From Erythrobacter sp. BLCC-B19 (lineage in GTDB: Bacteria > Pseudomonadota > Alphaproteobacteria > Sphingomonadales > Sphingomonadaceae), in contig NZ_CP117516.1 of assembly GCF_028621955.1 (NCBI RefSeq), positions 248,001 to 312,000 of the forward strand: a stretch of 64,000 nt of DNA, read 5' to 3'. Both the position numbers and the translations under genes were made by a program. The notes beneath the pieces were generated by a model. That model made no database searches, was not told the origin of the DNA, and saw only the letters and a list, made by a program, of their open reading frames with translations. This document shows, one piece after another, positions 35,485 to 43,480 of this stretch; positions within the stretch are counted from its first letter, which is position 1, and each line of letters opens with the position of its first letter.

Positions 35485-36260
35485 CTAGGCTTCGTAGCCA
35501 GAGGGCATCCACAGTTCGACTGATGCGAGAGCAACGAAGCTGAGGTCGGAGTCCTTGGTTTTGTCGTAGCGGGTCCCGATGCGCCGCCAGTTCTTGATTT
35601 TGTTGAACCGGCGCTCGATCAGGTTGCGCCATTTGTGTTTGGCGCGGTCGTGCGGGACGGAGTCGCGCCGGTTGACCTTGGTCGGGCTTACGAACTCGAG
35701 GACTGCGGCCTAAATCTCCTCGCGGATCGCATCCGCATCGTATCTCCGATCAGCTAGGAAGGCCTCGATCCGGTCGGTTATCATGCGGAACAGCGAAGCA
35801 AAGCCCGCTCATCGGGCACCTGCCCCGGTGTCAGTGCGAAGCCGGGCGGGAGACCTCTGGCATCGCACCTTGCGTGGAGCTTGGTAGTAAAGCCGCCGCG
35901 CTATCGGCCAAGCGCCTCGATTTGCTGAGTCCCCTTTTTTGCTGACAGCACAATCATGTGCCCGGACCACGGTACGATGGATCGTGTCGGCGGCAGTATC
36001 CCTGCCCACCAGCTCGGCCAGCGTTTCGAGCATGGTATGGAACACGCCGGCCGTGCCCCATCGCCGATAGCGTCGGAACACGCTGTTCCACTTGCCATAT
36101 TCGTCGGGCACATGCCGCGACTGTGCGCCGGTCCGCGCGATCCACATCATGCCTTCAAAATAGGGGCAGTTATCCTGCGCCGGGCGATGTCCCCGACCCT
36201 GCTCAGGCGGCAGAATTGGCCCGGCCACATCCCATTCTTTGTAGGCAGGGCCGATCCGCC
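35485..36260 (-). pseudogene. Decayed IS5-family (IS427-like) transposase
   Basis: Recognisable transposase pieces occur in order on the minus strand. The N-terminal part has GPILPPEQGRGHRPAQDN and FEGMMWIARTGAQSRHVPDE; a central piece continues past VVRAHDC; the C-terminal part has WRNLIERRFNKIKNWRRIGT and ends WMPSGYEA. The frame is broken by a stop where family members read REEIQ (CAG to TAG near 35711), by frame changes near 35800-35930, and by an apparent internal deletion, so no active protein can be made. The terminal inverted repeats could not be fixed. The element marks the boundary between the mobilisation genes and the integration module. Confidence 0.75.
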
Positions 36261-36427
36261 CGCCCGAGGCTGACTTCAAAAGACAACCCTGATCGAGCGA
36301 GACCCCAGTCAAGCTTTGTCCACGAAACCTAATCGCGCACCGATTGGGCAACCACAGGATACTCTTGAAAGCGGACGTCATCTGTGACGATAAGCTCCTC
36401 GCGAGCTCATAATCGCTATAGGTTCGA

Positions 36428-37204
36428 ATGACATTTATCACGCCATGGTCGCCCTACGCTGAGCAAGCCTTTGCGACATCAGCGGGTCGCATATCCCTGG
36501 TCAAAGCTTTCGGCGACCTGGTCCGCGTCCGACAGGGCTTCAATCCGCACGAGCTTCCGGAAATCTTCGCCGCGCCTGAAGACGAAGGCGAGAACGACGC
36601 CTGCCGCCATCTGGTAAATATGGATGCCGCGTTTTTGACGGGGCAGTTCCTAAGAGAAAGAATTGCGACCTTCGCGCGGCCGCTAGGCGGCGGCGAGGTT
36701 GTCGCGATCACGGCAAGCATGTGGGAGACCGATGATCCCCTGCCGAGGATGGCAACTGGGGCTTTCAACCTCGAGCTGTGGGCCAAGCCCGACGCACGGC
36801 CAACACACCGGATATTCGTCGACAGCGCTGGTTTTGACGAGTGGCTTGCTGGTTTGGAGTCATCCGGTCGCCTTAACAGTCGCGATCTCGAGGCCGCGCT
36901 TGATCCGCAACTGCGTGCAGCGAGGGCAGTGGCTGCTCGCCGGGCGAAGACTGCTCTCGAAACGCACGGGCAAAGCTCCCAAGGCGACACGGAAGTCAGC
37001 TTGTCGCGGTCCCTCGCGGTCGGTGATGAGTTGCTGACTCTTCCGGAGGTCGAGGCGCTGATCAAGTTCAAGCGAAGCACGATCTACACCAAAATCAAAA
37101 GCGACGGTTTTCCAAATAACATCGTCCTTGGTGGTCGGGCCGTCTGGCGCAAAAGCGCGGTGCTCGCATGGATCGAAGAAAAAGCAGCCCAGGGCGGAGG
37201 ATAG
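36428..37204 (+). CDS. AlpA-like regulator with a large N-terminal domain
   Basis: A 258-residue protein. The last 60 residues (LLTLPEVEALIKFKRSTIY, then FPNNIVLGGRAVWRKSAVLA) are a typical AlpA/excisionase helix-turn-helix that guides P4-type integrases or controls their expression. The first 190 residues are unusual for this family, containing a compact domain with HRIFVDSAGFDEWLAGLESS, and their role is unknown. The gene converges on the integrase gene, stop codons six bases apart. Excision or regulation of integration is the likely role. Confidence 0.75.
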   Translation: MTFITPWSPYAEQAFATSAGRISLVKAFGDLVRVRQGFNPHELPEIFAAPEDEGENDACRHLVNMDAAFLTGQFLRERIATFARPLGGGEVVAITASMWETDDPLPRMATGAFNLELWAKPDARPTHRIFVDSAGFDEWLAGLESSGRLNSRDLEAALDPQLRAARAVAARRAKTALETHGQSSQGDTEVSLSRSLAVGDELLTLPEVEALIKFKRSTIYTKIKSDGFPNNIVLGGRAVWRKSAVLAWIEEKAAQGGG

Positions 37205-37209
37205 GGAAG

Positions 37210-38523
37210 CTAGCGGCGTTTGCGACGGGGGCTGTCCAGGATTTCAGTGGCCGGTAGTGCGCCTTCCATGATCATATTCGCCCACCGCTTGGCCAACTCG
37301 CGTCTGCGATCCATATAGCGCGCCCGGTTGTAGCGCAATTCGGTGGCGCTCATGCCTGCGGGCGTATGGGCCAGCATCAGGTCGATGATCAGGCGGTCGG
37401 CAAGCAGTCGAACGTCAGCACCCAACTCGCGTTCGGCCTGCTCGTTCATGATGGTTGAAAAGCTCGAGCGCCAGCCATGCGGCACATGGCGTCCTTTATA
37501 GCCCTCGCGGTTGTAGAGGTAACCAATCGCATTCTCGGTCATAGCTACAGTGCCGGAACGGGCATTGGGGAACACGAAAGGCGCCTTGCCGGTCAGAAGG
37601 CGAACAGCGCGCAGTGTTTCGACGGCCTGCCACGCCAGCGGGATCTTGTGGTCGAACGCCTCGTCGCTGCGGAGGTGCAGCTCCTGTTTGATCTTCTCTG
37701 CAGGCACCGTCCAGAGCGCTTCGCTGACATCCGACGACGGATTGCTCCAGTCCACACCGCTGATTTCGCCCCATTCCAAGTGTCGGACCATCCCAGGGCG
37801 CTGGGCTGTGAGCGCAAGGAACCGGCCTGCGAGGCGGGTGACTGGAGAGGCACCAGCCCGGTCGATGTCTCCAAGCATTTTTCGAATAGCGCCCACGTCC
37901 AGCAGCGCCGGATAACGCTTGGAGGGCGGGAGGGGCGCCAGCGCGTCATTCAAGTCGTTCGCCGGGTTCTCGAGACCAGCGCCATGCGCGTTCACATAGC
38001 GATAAATGGCAGCCACCCGCTGTTTTACCCGCCGGGCCGTCTCGATCGAGCCACGCGCCTCGATCTTTCTCAGGACCGAAAGCAGGAGAGGTTTGTCGAT
38101 GACGTCCATCGGCATTGTTCCCAGATGCGGGAAGATATCCCGCTCAAGGCTAGTGATCACGTCATCGGCGTGAACTGGTTTCCACCTGGGCTTCTGGACC
38201 GTGTGCCATTCGCGGGCTGCCTGTTCAAAGGTTTGGAAGGTGCCGCTATCGCCAACCAACTTGGCCCGCTTGGCAGAAACTCGAGGGTCGCGGCCCTCCC
38301 GCAGCAGCTTGCGTGCATCGTTGCGCTTCTCCCGTGCCTCGGCGAGCGAGACCTCTGGATAGGTCCCCAGGGTAAGGAGCTGTTCTTTGCCATCCAGCCG
38401 ATACTTAAAGCGCCACGATTTATGATTCTTCGGCGAGACATGCAGGAAGAGCCCGCCGCTGTCGGATACCTTGTACGCTTTGTCCTTCGGTGCGGCAGCG
38501 CGAACGCCTTTGTCCGTAAGCAT
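37210..38523 (-). CDS. P4-type tyrosine integrase
   Basis: A 437-residue integrase from ATG 38523 (MLTDKGVRAAAPKDKAYKVS). The N-terminal 90 residues match the DUF4102 arm-binding domain (GGLFLHV, YRLDGKEQLLTLGTYPEV). The catalytic domain shows the first Arg in LTAQRPGMVRHLEW, the His-x-x-Arg pair in HVPHGWRSSF, and the tyrosine region in ELRYNRARYMDRRR. It lies beside the 3' end of tRNA-Ser, the usual target of this family. A longer upstream start is possible but the shorter one fits the family. Confidence 0.9.
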   Translation of the reverse strand: MLTDKGVRAAAPKDKAYKVSDSGGLFLHVSPKNHKSWRFKYRLDGKEQLLTLGTYPEVSLAEAREKRNDARKLLREGRDPRVSAKRAKLVGDSGTFQTFEQAAREWHTVQKPRWKPVHADDVITSLERDIFPHLGTMPMDVIDKPLLLSVLRKIEARGSIETARRVKQRVAAIYRYVNAHGAGLENPANDLNDALAPLPPSKRYPALLDVGAIRKMLGDIDRAGASPVTRLAGRFLALTAQRPGMVRHLEWGEISGVDWSNPSSDVSEALWTVPAEKIKQELHLRSDEAFDHKIPLAWQAVETLRAVRLLTGKAPFVFPNARSGTVAMTENAIGYLYNREGYKGRHVPHGWRSSFSTIMNEQAERELGADVRLLADRLIIDLMLAHTPAGMSATELRYNRARYMDRRRELAKRWANMIMEGALPATEILDSPRRKRR

Positions 38524-38682
38524 CCAATACCCCCAATCGCTAGAGTTCCTTACCCCCAATCTACCCCGAGATGCATCTGGCTAGGGAAGGATTGAGCTGG
38601 AACGGATTGGACGCCAAAACCCTGTATTGTAAAGGGCTTGCTACACTCTTTGGATGCGTTTGGACCTGATTGGAAAGCCCGG

Positions 38683-38705
38683 TGGCGGAGAGGGTGGGAT
38701 TCGAA
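38683..38705. other. Presumed attachment site at the tRNA-Ser 3' end
   Basis: P4-type integrases recombine at the 3' ends of tRNA genes. The T-arm/acceptor segment here is intact and borders the integrase. I found no second copy of this sequence in the window, so the other end of the element lies beyond base 1 or has been lost. Confidence 0.5.
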
Positions 38706-38772
38706 CCCACGTTACCGTTGCCGGTAAACCGCATTTCGAGTGCGGCGCATTCGACCACTCTGCCACCTCTCC
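38683..38772 (-). tRNA. tRNA-Ser (anticodon CGA)
   Basis: On the minus strand the gene begins GGAGAGGTGGCAGAGTGGTC and ends with an encoded CCA (38685-38683). The acceptor pairs GGAGAGG with CCTCTCC, the anticodon loop is CTCGAAA inside a CCGCA/TGCGG stem, and the long variable arm (ACCGGCAACGGT) is typical of serine tRNAs. Its 3' end is the probable attachment site: the integrase gene starts about 160 bases further on. Confidence 0.95.
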
Positions 38773-38951
38773 GCGAGGCCTGTTGCGCGTTTGAAGGCCG
38801 CTTGGTCGCAGGCGGCGGGCAACAGGAAGCGCGCCCGTTAGCCCAAGGCGCGCGGCTTGCCAAGACCCGGATCACCACAAAATGCGGGCATATCTCGCAG
38901 CCGCACAAATGCGGTGCTTGTTTTGCGTCGGCAAAGGTCCATATTGGCGCA

Positions 38952-39332
38952 ATGGAACGCGCAGAGTTCTTTTCGAGCCAGGCTGGCCGCACCATCATCG
39001 CCCCGCGTCAGACCCGTGCACGCTTCGGCATTGGCGACGTCGTTCGCCACCGCCTGTTCGCCTTCAGGGGTGTGGTGTTCGACATTGATCCGGTCTTCGC
39101 CAACTCGGAAGAATGGTATCAGTCGATCCCCGAGGACATCCGCCCACGGCGCGATCAGCCGTTCTATCACCTGCTCGCCGAGAACGACGACAGCTCCTAT
39201 GTCGCCTATGTGAGCCAGGGCAACCTCATCGCCGATCCGCAGGGCGGGCCGGTCGATCACCCGACGGTGCGCCAGCTGTTCGACAGCTTCAAGGATGGCC
39301 GCTACCGGATGCGGGCGTCGCTCACACATTGA
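38952..39332 (+). CDS. hspQ: Heat shock protein HspQ
   Basis: A 126-residue protein. The core matches HspQ/YccV: ARFGIGDVVRHRLFAFRGVV, DIDPVFANSEEWY, QPFYHLLAENDDSSYVAYV and SQGNLIADPQGGPVDHP. HspQ binds hemimethylated DNA in vitro and acts as a specificity factor for Lon protease. The start ATG 38952 gives a family-like N terminus with a short extension. It is the first chromosomal gene after tRNA-Ser. Confidence 0.9.
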   Translation: MERAEFFSSQAGRTIIAPRQTRARFGIGDVVRHRLFAFRGVVFDIDPVFANSEEWYQSIPEDIRPRRDQPFYHLLAENDDSSYVAYVSQGNLIADPQGGPVDHPTVRQLFDSFKDGRYRMRASLTH

Positions 39333-39358
39333 CAACCTTCCCCGGTTATACTGGGGGA

Positions 39359-39982
39359 ATGGTCGACGCGGGGCAATCCGACAATGCGCATATGGCCCGG
39401 CTACGGCTGGCGCTGGAGCGCGAACTGCATCCCGACGAGGCGGTGCAATGGCATGGCTGGCAGCTTGGCCGGATCGAGCGCCGGTTGTTCCTGACCTATG
39501 TCTTTGCCATTCCCTGGACGGCCTTTTCGGTGATGTGGACCGTGCTGGCGGCCGGCGCGATCTCAGTGTCCGAGATCGGCCTGGTCGGCATTGCCTTCCC
39601 GCTGTTCGGCCTGCCCTTCATTGCTGTGGGCCTGTGGATGCTCTCGCGCCCCTTTGTGCCTCTGGTCGAGCGCGGACGGGTGCTCTATGTCGTGACCGAC
39701 AGGCGGGCGCTCAAGCTCAGCCTCGGGCGGGAGCTTGCGGTCACGACGCTGCCGGCCGACCGGATCGGCCTCGTCGAGCGTCGCGAATTGCGCGATGGAT
39801 CAGGCACACTCAACCTTGCGGTGAAGATCGGGCGCGACAGCGACGGTGACCGGCAGACCGATTTCTTCACGATCGGTCTCGTCGCCGATGTCATCGGAGC
39901 ACAGACAGCGCTCGACCGGATCGCCGCAAGGCCAGCCCGCGGCACGAATGCGACCGGCGCTGCGGGCGTGGTCAGCTCTTGA
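39359..39982 (+). CDS. Membrane protein with bacterial PH-like domain
   Basis: A 207-residue protein from ATG 39359, which has GGGGGA just upstream. Two membrane helices lie in the region 50-105 (LTYVFAIPWTAFSVMWTVLA, then FPLFGLPFIAVGLWML), followed by a soluble PH-like fold (ERGRVLYVVTDRRALKLSLG). This layout is common among DUF-type membrane PH proteins of unknown role. The last 11 bases overlap the convergent ABC permease gene. Confidence 0.7.
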   Translation: MVDAGQSDNAHMARLRLALERELHPDEAVQWHGWQLGRIERRLFLTYVFAIPWTAFSVMWTVLAAGAISVSEIGLVGIAFPLFGLPFIAVGLWMLSRPFVPLVERGRVLYVVTDRRALKLSLGRELAVTTLPADRIGLVERRELRDGSGTLNLAVKIGRDSDGDRQTDFFTIGLVADVIGAQTALDRIAARPARGTNATGAAGVVSS

Positions 39983-40874
39983 GCTTCCACCCACTGCGCA
40001 GCACGGCATAGACCCCCGCCGCCAGCGCCAGGTTGAGCGCCAGCAGACCTGCCGCCGCTGCCAGCACATGATCCGCCCCGCCGATGTCGCTCTGCCCGAG
40101 AAAGCCATAGCGAAAGCCCGAGATCACGTAAAAGAACGGGTTCAACCGGCTGATGGTCTGGAACGCGCCGTGGAGGTTCTCGATCACGTAGAAGGTCCCC
40201 GACAGCAGCGAGAGCGGGGCGATGATGAAGTTGGTGACGGCGGCGTTGTGATCGAACTTTTCGGCCCAGATCGAGGTCGCAAGGCCCACTGTCGCCAGCA
40301 TCAGCGATCCCATCAGCCCAAACCACACCACCGCCCAGGGATGCGCCACACCCAGCGACACGCCCGGCCACAGCGCCATGGCCAGCGCGACTGTGAAACC
40401 CACAGCAATCGCCCGTGTCACGGCGGCGGCAAGAATCCCTGCCATCAACTCGCCCGACGACAGCGGCGGCATCAGGAGGTCGATGATCGTCCCCTGCATC
40501 TTGCCCGACAGCAGCGAGAAGCTTGAATTGGCGAAGGCGTTTTGCATCATCGCCATCACGATCAGCCCCGGCGCCACGAAGGTCGCAAAAGGCACCCCCA
40601 GCACCGTTCGCCCTTCCCGCCCCAGCGCGACGGTAAAAATCACGAGAAACAGCAGCGTCGTGAAGGCCGGCGCCCAGATCGTCTGCGTCTGCACCTTGAG
40701 AAACCGGCGCACCTCCTTCATATAGAGGGCCGAAAGCCCAACGCGATTGATCCCGGTGATAGTCGGGACTGCGCGCGGGGAGAATCGGATGCTCCCGCCG
40801 GTCTTGTCATCAGCCGTCATTTCATTCACGGGAGCGGCATTGGGCAAAGGGTTTGCAGATGCGTTGTCGGCCAT
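39972..40874 (-). CDS. ABC-2 type transporter permease
   Basis: A 300-residue inner-membrane protein from ATG 40874 (MADNASANPLPNAAPVNEMT). It has six membrane helices and the ABC-2 family landmarks: LYMKEVRRFLKVQTQTIWAP at the N-terminal side, MMQNAFANSSFSLLSGKMQG in the middle, and LSGTFYVIENLHGAFQ plus LNPFFYVISGFRYGF toward the end. Such permeases export polysaccharides, lipids or drugs together with an ATPase, which is not adjacent here. The substrate cannot be told. Confidence 0.85.
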   Translation of the reverse strand: MADNASANPLPNAAPVNEMTADDKTGGSIRFSPRAVPTITGINRVGLSALYMKEVRRFLKVQTQTIWAPAFTTLLFLVIFTVALGREGRTVLGVPFATFVAPGLIVMAMMQNAFANSSFSLLSGKMQGTIIDLLMPPLSSGELMAGILAAAVTRAIAVGFTVALAMALWPGVSLGVAHPWAVVWFGLMGSLMLATVGLATSIWAEKFDHNAAVTNFIIAPLSLLSGTFYVIENLHGAFQTISRLNPFFYVISGFRYGFLGQSDIGGADHVLAAAAGLLALNLALAAGVYAVLRSGWKLKS

Positions 40875-40960
40875 GGCGATGGTGCCTAGGCCGCTGATGC
40901 GCCCCTGACAAGCACACCGCCATCCGGCCCGGGGCCGGACACACAGAACAGGTAGAACAT

Positions 40961-41665
40961 ATGAGTTGGACCGACGAGCGCATCGCAACGCTCAAGAAGA
41001 TGTGGGAAGGCGGCGCAACCGCCAGCGAGATCGCCACCGAGCTGGGGGGCGTCAGCCGCAACGCAGTGATCGGCAAGGCGCACCGCCTCGGCCTGAAGGC
41101 GCGCCCGTCTCCGGTGAAGGCCAACGAGAAGAAGAAGGCGGCCGCTCCGGCCAAGAAGCCCGCGCCCGCTCCGCGCCCGGTCGAACCGCGCGCCGAACCT
41201 GCCGAACGTGCCGCTGCGCCGGTCGAGGCTTCCGAACGTCCCGCCCCGCGCAGCCCTGCGCCCGCCCCGCGCGCCGAGCCCGCTGGCGAGAGCGCAGCGC
41301 CTTCGCAGCCGATGCCCGCTGAGAACCTGCCCAAGATCGTCTCGGTCGGCCCCGGCGGTTTCCTCAGGCAAGGCCCGGGCGATCAGCAGGCGCCGATCCC
41401 GCCCGCACCGCCGCGCCGCCTCGTGCCGGCCAAGCCCAGCCCCGAGATCGCCGGCAAGACCAGCCTGCTCGATCTGTCGGACAAGGTCTGCCGCTGGCCG
41501 ATGGGCCATCCCGGCGAGCCCGATTTCCACTTCTGTGGCGAGCCGGTGAACCCCGGTTTCCCCTATTGCGTCGAGCATTGCGGACGTGCCTATCAGGCGC
41601 AGCTCCCGCGCGGCGTGCGCCGCCCGCCGCCGCCGCTGCCCTTCGGCGGCCCGCGCGTGCGTTAA
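40961..41665 (+). CDS. gcrA: Cell-cycle transcriptional regulator GcrA
   Basis: A 234-residue protein. The N terminus (MSWTDERIATLKKMWEGGAT, then SRNAVIGKAHRLGL) is the GcrA DNA-binding domain, which recruits RNA polymerase sigma70 to methylated GANTC promoters in alphaproteobacteria. A long Ala/Pro/Glu-rich linker (about 45-130) is followed by a C-terminal sigma-interacting domain with CRWPMGHPGEPDFHFCGEPV and CVEHCGRAYQ. The linker makes it longer than the Caulobacter protein. The gene is transcribed alone. Confidence 0.95.
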   Translation: MSWTDERIATLKKMWEGGATASEIATELGGVSRNAVIGKAHRLGLKARPSPVKANEKKKAAAPAKKPAPAPRPVEPRAEPAERAAAPVEASERPAPRSPAPAPRAEPAGESAAPSQPMPAENLPKIVSVGPGGFLRQGPGDQQAPIPPAPPRRLVPAKPSPEIAGKTSLLDLSDKVCRWPMGHPGEPDFHFCGEPVNPGFPYCVEHCGRAYQAQLPRGVRRPPPPLPFGGPRVR

Positions 41666-41772
41666 GGCTCGCGGAGGAGCACCGGGCGGAGTTGGCGAGG
41701 CGCTCTGTGGACAGGCCTTGCCCTCGCTCCGCCCTGCCCGCTATGGGGTAAGGAGGCAAAGGGAGCGCTAAC

Positions 41773-42738
41773 ATGGCAGGCACGAGCAAATGGCGGCGCA
41801 TCATCCTTGCAGCCATTTTGGCGGGGTTTGCGACGTCTGCCCCTGCCCACGCCGAGCTGCCCGAACCCGTGCGGGCCATGATCGATGCTGCGATAGCCAC
41901 GGGCGATGAAGCCAAAGTGCGCGTCGTCGCCGATCTTGCCCGCGCCACCAACCCTGCCGACATCGACGAGATCAACGCCATCGTCGCTGTTTTCGAGGCG
42001 AAGATGGTGGCCAAGCACGAGGCAGAAGCCAAGGCGAAGGAAGAGCAGATCCGCACCGCCGGGCTGTTCGAAAACTGGAGCGGCAAGGGTGAATTGGGGG
42101 GCTTCCGCGCCACCGGCAACACCAACAACACCGGGCTAACCGCCAGCCTGACGCTCGACCGACAGGGGATCGACTGGCGCCATCGCTTCACCGGCCGGGT
42201 CGATTACCAGCGCAACAGCGGCGTGACCACGCGCGAGCAATATCTGGCGCGTTACGAACCCAACGTGAATGTCTCAGACAATTTCTATGTCTATGCCCTC
42301 GCGCAGTATGAACGCGACCAGTTTCAGGGCTTTGATGCGCGCTACGCGATCTCGGGCGGGATGGGATACCAGGCGCTCAAATCCGACGCGGTGCAGCTTT
42401 CGCTGAAAGCGGGACCGGCCTACCGCGTGACCGAATTCACCGACGGCCGCAGCGAAAGCCGCATTGCCGGACTGGTGGGGATCGATTTCGACTGGAACCT
42501 GACCGAACGCCTGAAGCTGACGCAAGATACCAATGCGGTGGCAGAAACAGGCGGATCGGCGATTGCGATCATCGATTCGCGCAATACCTCGATCGACATC
42601 ATCACCGGCCTCGACGCGGCCATCGCGCGCAAGCTGAAGGCGCGGTTTTCCTATGCGGTCGAATATGACAGCAACCCGGCCCCCGGCGCGGTGCAGACTG
42701 ACACGCTCAGCCGCGTGACGCTGATCTATGATTTCTGA
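41773..42738 (+). CDS. DUF481 outer-membrane protein (YdiY-like)
   Basis: A 321-residue exported protein with a clear signal peptide (RRIILAAILAGFATSAPAHA, cleavage after AHA near residue 27). A helical region with a KAKEEQI stretch follows, then a beta-barrel-type C-terminal domain (GGFRATGNTNNTGLTASLTL, ending VTLIYDF with terminal Phe), typical of DUF481 salt-stress outer-membrane proteins. Its function is poorly understood. It overlaps the convergent methyltransferase-fold gene by 13 bases. Confidence 0.85.
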   Translation: MAGTSKWRRIILAAILAGFATSAPAHAELPEPVRAMIDAAIATGDEAKVRVVADLARATNPADIDEINAIVAVFEAKMVAKHEAEAKAKEEQIRTAGLFENWSGKGELGGFRATGNTNNTGLTASLTLDRQGIDWRHRFTGRVDYQRNSGVTTREQYLARYEPNVNVSDNFYVYALAQYERDQFQGFDARYAISGGMGYQALKSDAVQLSLKAGPAYRVTEFTDGRSESRIAGLVGIDFDWNLTERLKLTQDTNAVAETGGSAIAIIDSRNTSIDIITGLDAAIARKLKARFSYAVEYDSNPAPGAVQTDTLSRVTLIYDF

Positions 42739-43406
42739 GCGAACCAGATGATGTGATGCGCGCCCTTATTGTTCGGGCGCGATCGAACGTTCCATTCGGT
42801 CACCGTCAGCCCCGTATCATAGAGCCGCTTGCGGAAGGCAGGGTCTGGCCCGGCTGACCACACCGCGAGGATGCCGCCCGGCTTCAGCGCGTCTCTCGCC
42901 TTGGCAAGCCCGGTGCGCGAATAGATGCGGTTGTTGGCATCGCGCACGATCCCGTCGGGACCGTTGTCGACATCGAGCAGGATAGCATCGAACTTGGCGC
43001 AGGTGCCGTCATTGGCATCGTCGATCAGCGCAGCGACATCGCAGATCTTGAGGTCGAGCCGCGGGTCCGACAGACCCTCGCCCGTCAGCGCGGCCATCGG
43101 CCCCTTGGCCCAATCGATGATCGCCTCGGAAATCTCCGCGACCACGATCTGCGCCTTCTGCCCCAGCTTGGCCGCCGCTGCCCGGTAGGTGAAGCCCATC
43201 CCGTAGCCGCCGATCAGGATACGCGCATTGTCCTTGCCCAGCCGGTCGATGGTGAGATCGGCCAGCTGCTCTTCCGAGAACCGCATCCGCGTGCTCATCA
43301 GCTCGTTGCGGCCCATCACGATCATGAAGTGACCGGCATGGGTATAGAGTTCGAGGAGGACGCCATCCTCGATCTGGGCGGTGTCGATCAGTTCGCGCTG
43401 GAGCAT
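42726..43406 (-). CDS. Spermidine-synthase-like methyltransferase-fold protein
   Basis: A 226-residue protein from ATG 43406 (a TTG at 43415 would add three residues). It has a Rossmann-type spermidine synthase fold: ARILIGGYGMGFTYRAAA (nucleotide-binding glycine-rich loop, about 65-80), VVAEISEAIIDWA, and AILLDVDNGPDG. The aspartates needed for polyamine transfer are not all apparent, so it may be a SAM-dependent enzyme with another substrate. It follows the pnp terminator on the same strand. Confidence 0.7.
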   Translation of the reverse strand: MLQRELIDTAQIEDGVLLELYTHAGHFMIVMGRNELMSTRMRFSEEQLADLTIDRLGKDNARILIGGYGMGFTYRAAAAKLGQKAQIVVAEISEAIIDWAKGPMAALTGEGLSDPRLDLKICDVAALIDDANDGTCAKFDAILLDVDNGPDGIVRDANNRIYSRTGLAKARDALKPGGILAVWSAGPDPAFRKRLYDTGLTVTEWNVRSRPNNKGAHHIIWFAQKS

Positions 43407-43420
43407 GGTCTTCAAAATCC

Positions 43421-43454
43421 AAAAGCAAGGCCGCCCGGATCGCTCCGGGCGGCC
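43421..43454 (-). terminator. Rho-independent terminator of pnp
   Basis: Arms GGCCGCCCGGA and TCCGGGCGGCC (11 bp, perfect) around a 4-base loop, followed on the minus strand by TTGCTTTTGG. It lies 27 bases after the pnp stop. Confidence 0.9.
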
Positions 43455-43480
43455 TCTTGTTCATACCTCGTTTGAGGCGA

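Noticed and set aside
35809..36441. Intact 210-residue protein in the IS remnant
   Set aside because: Only its middle matches an IS5 transposase; the ends are out-of-frame or flanking sequence, so it is treated as part of the pseudogene.
38670..38951. Extension of hspQ back into the tRNA
   Set aside because: The frame is open by chance, but it overlaps tRNA-Ser and lies outside the HspQ family length.
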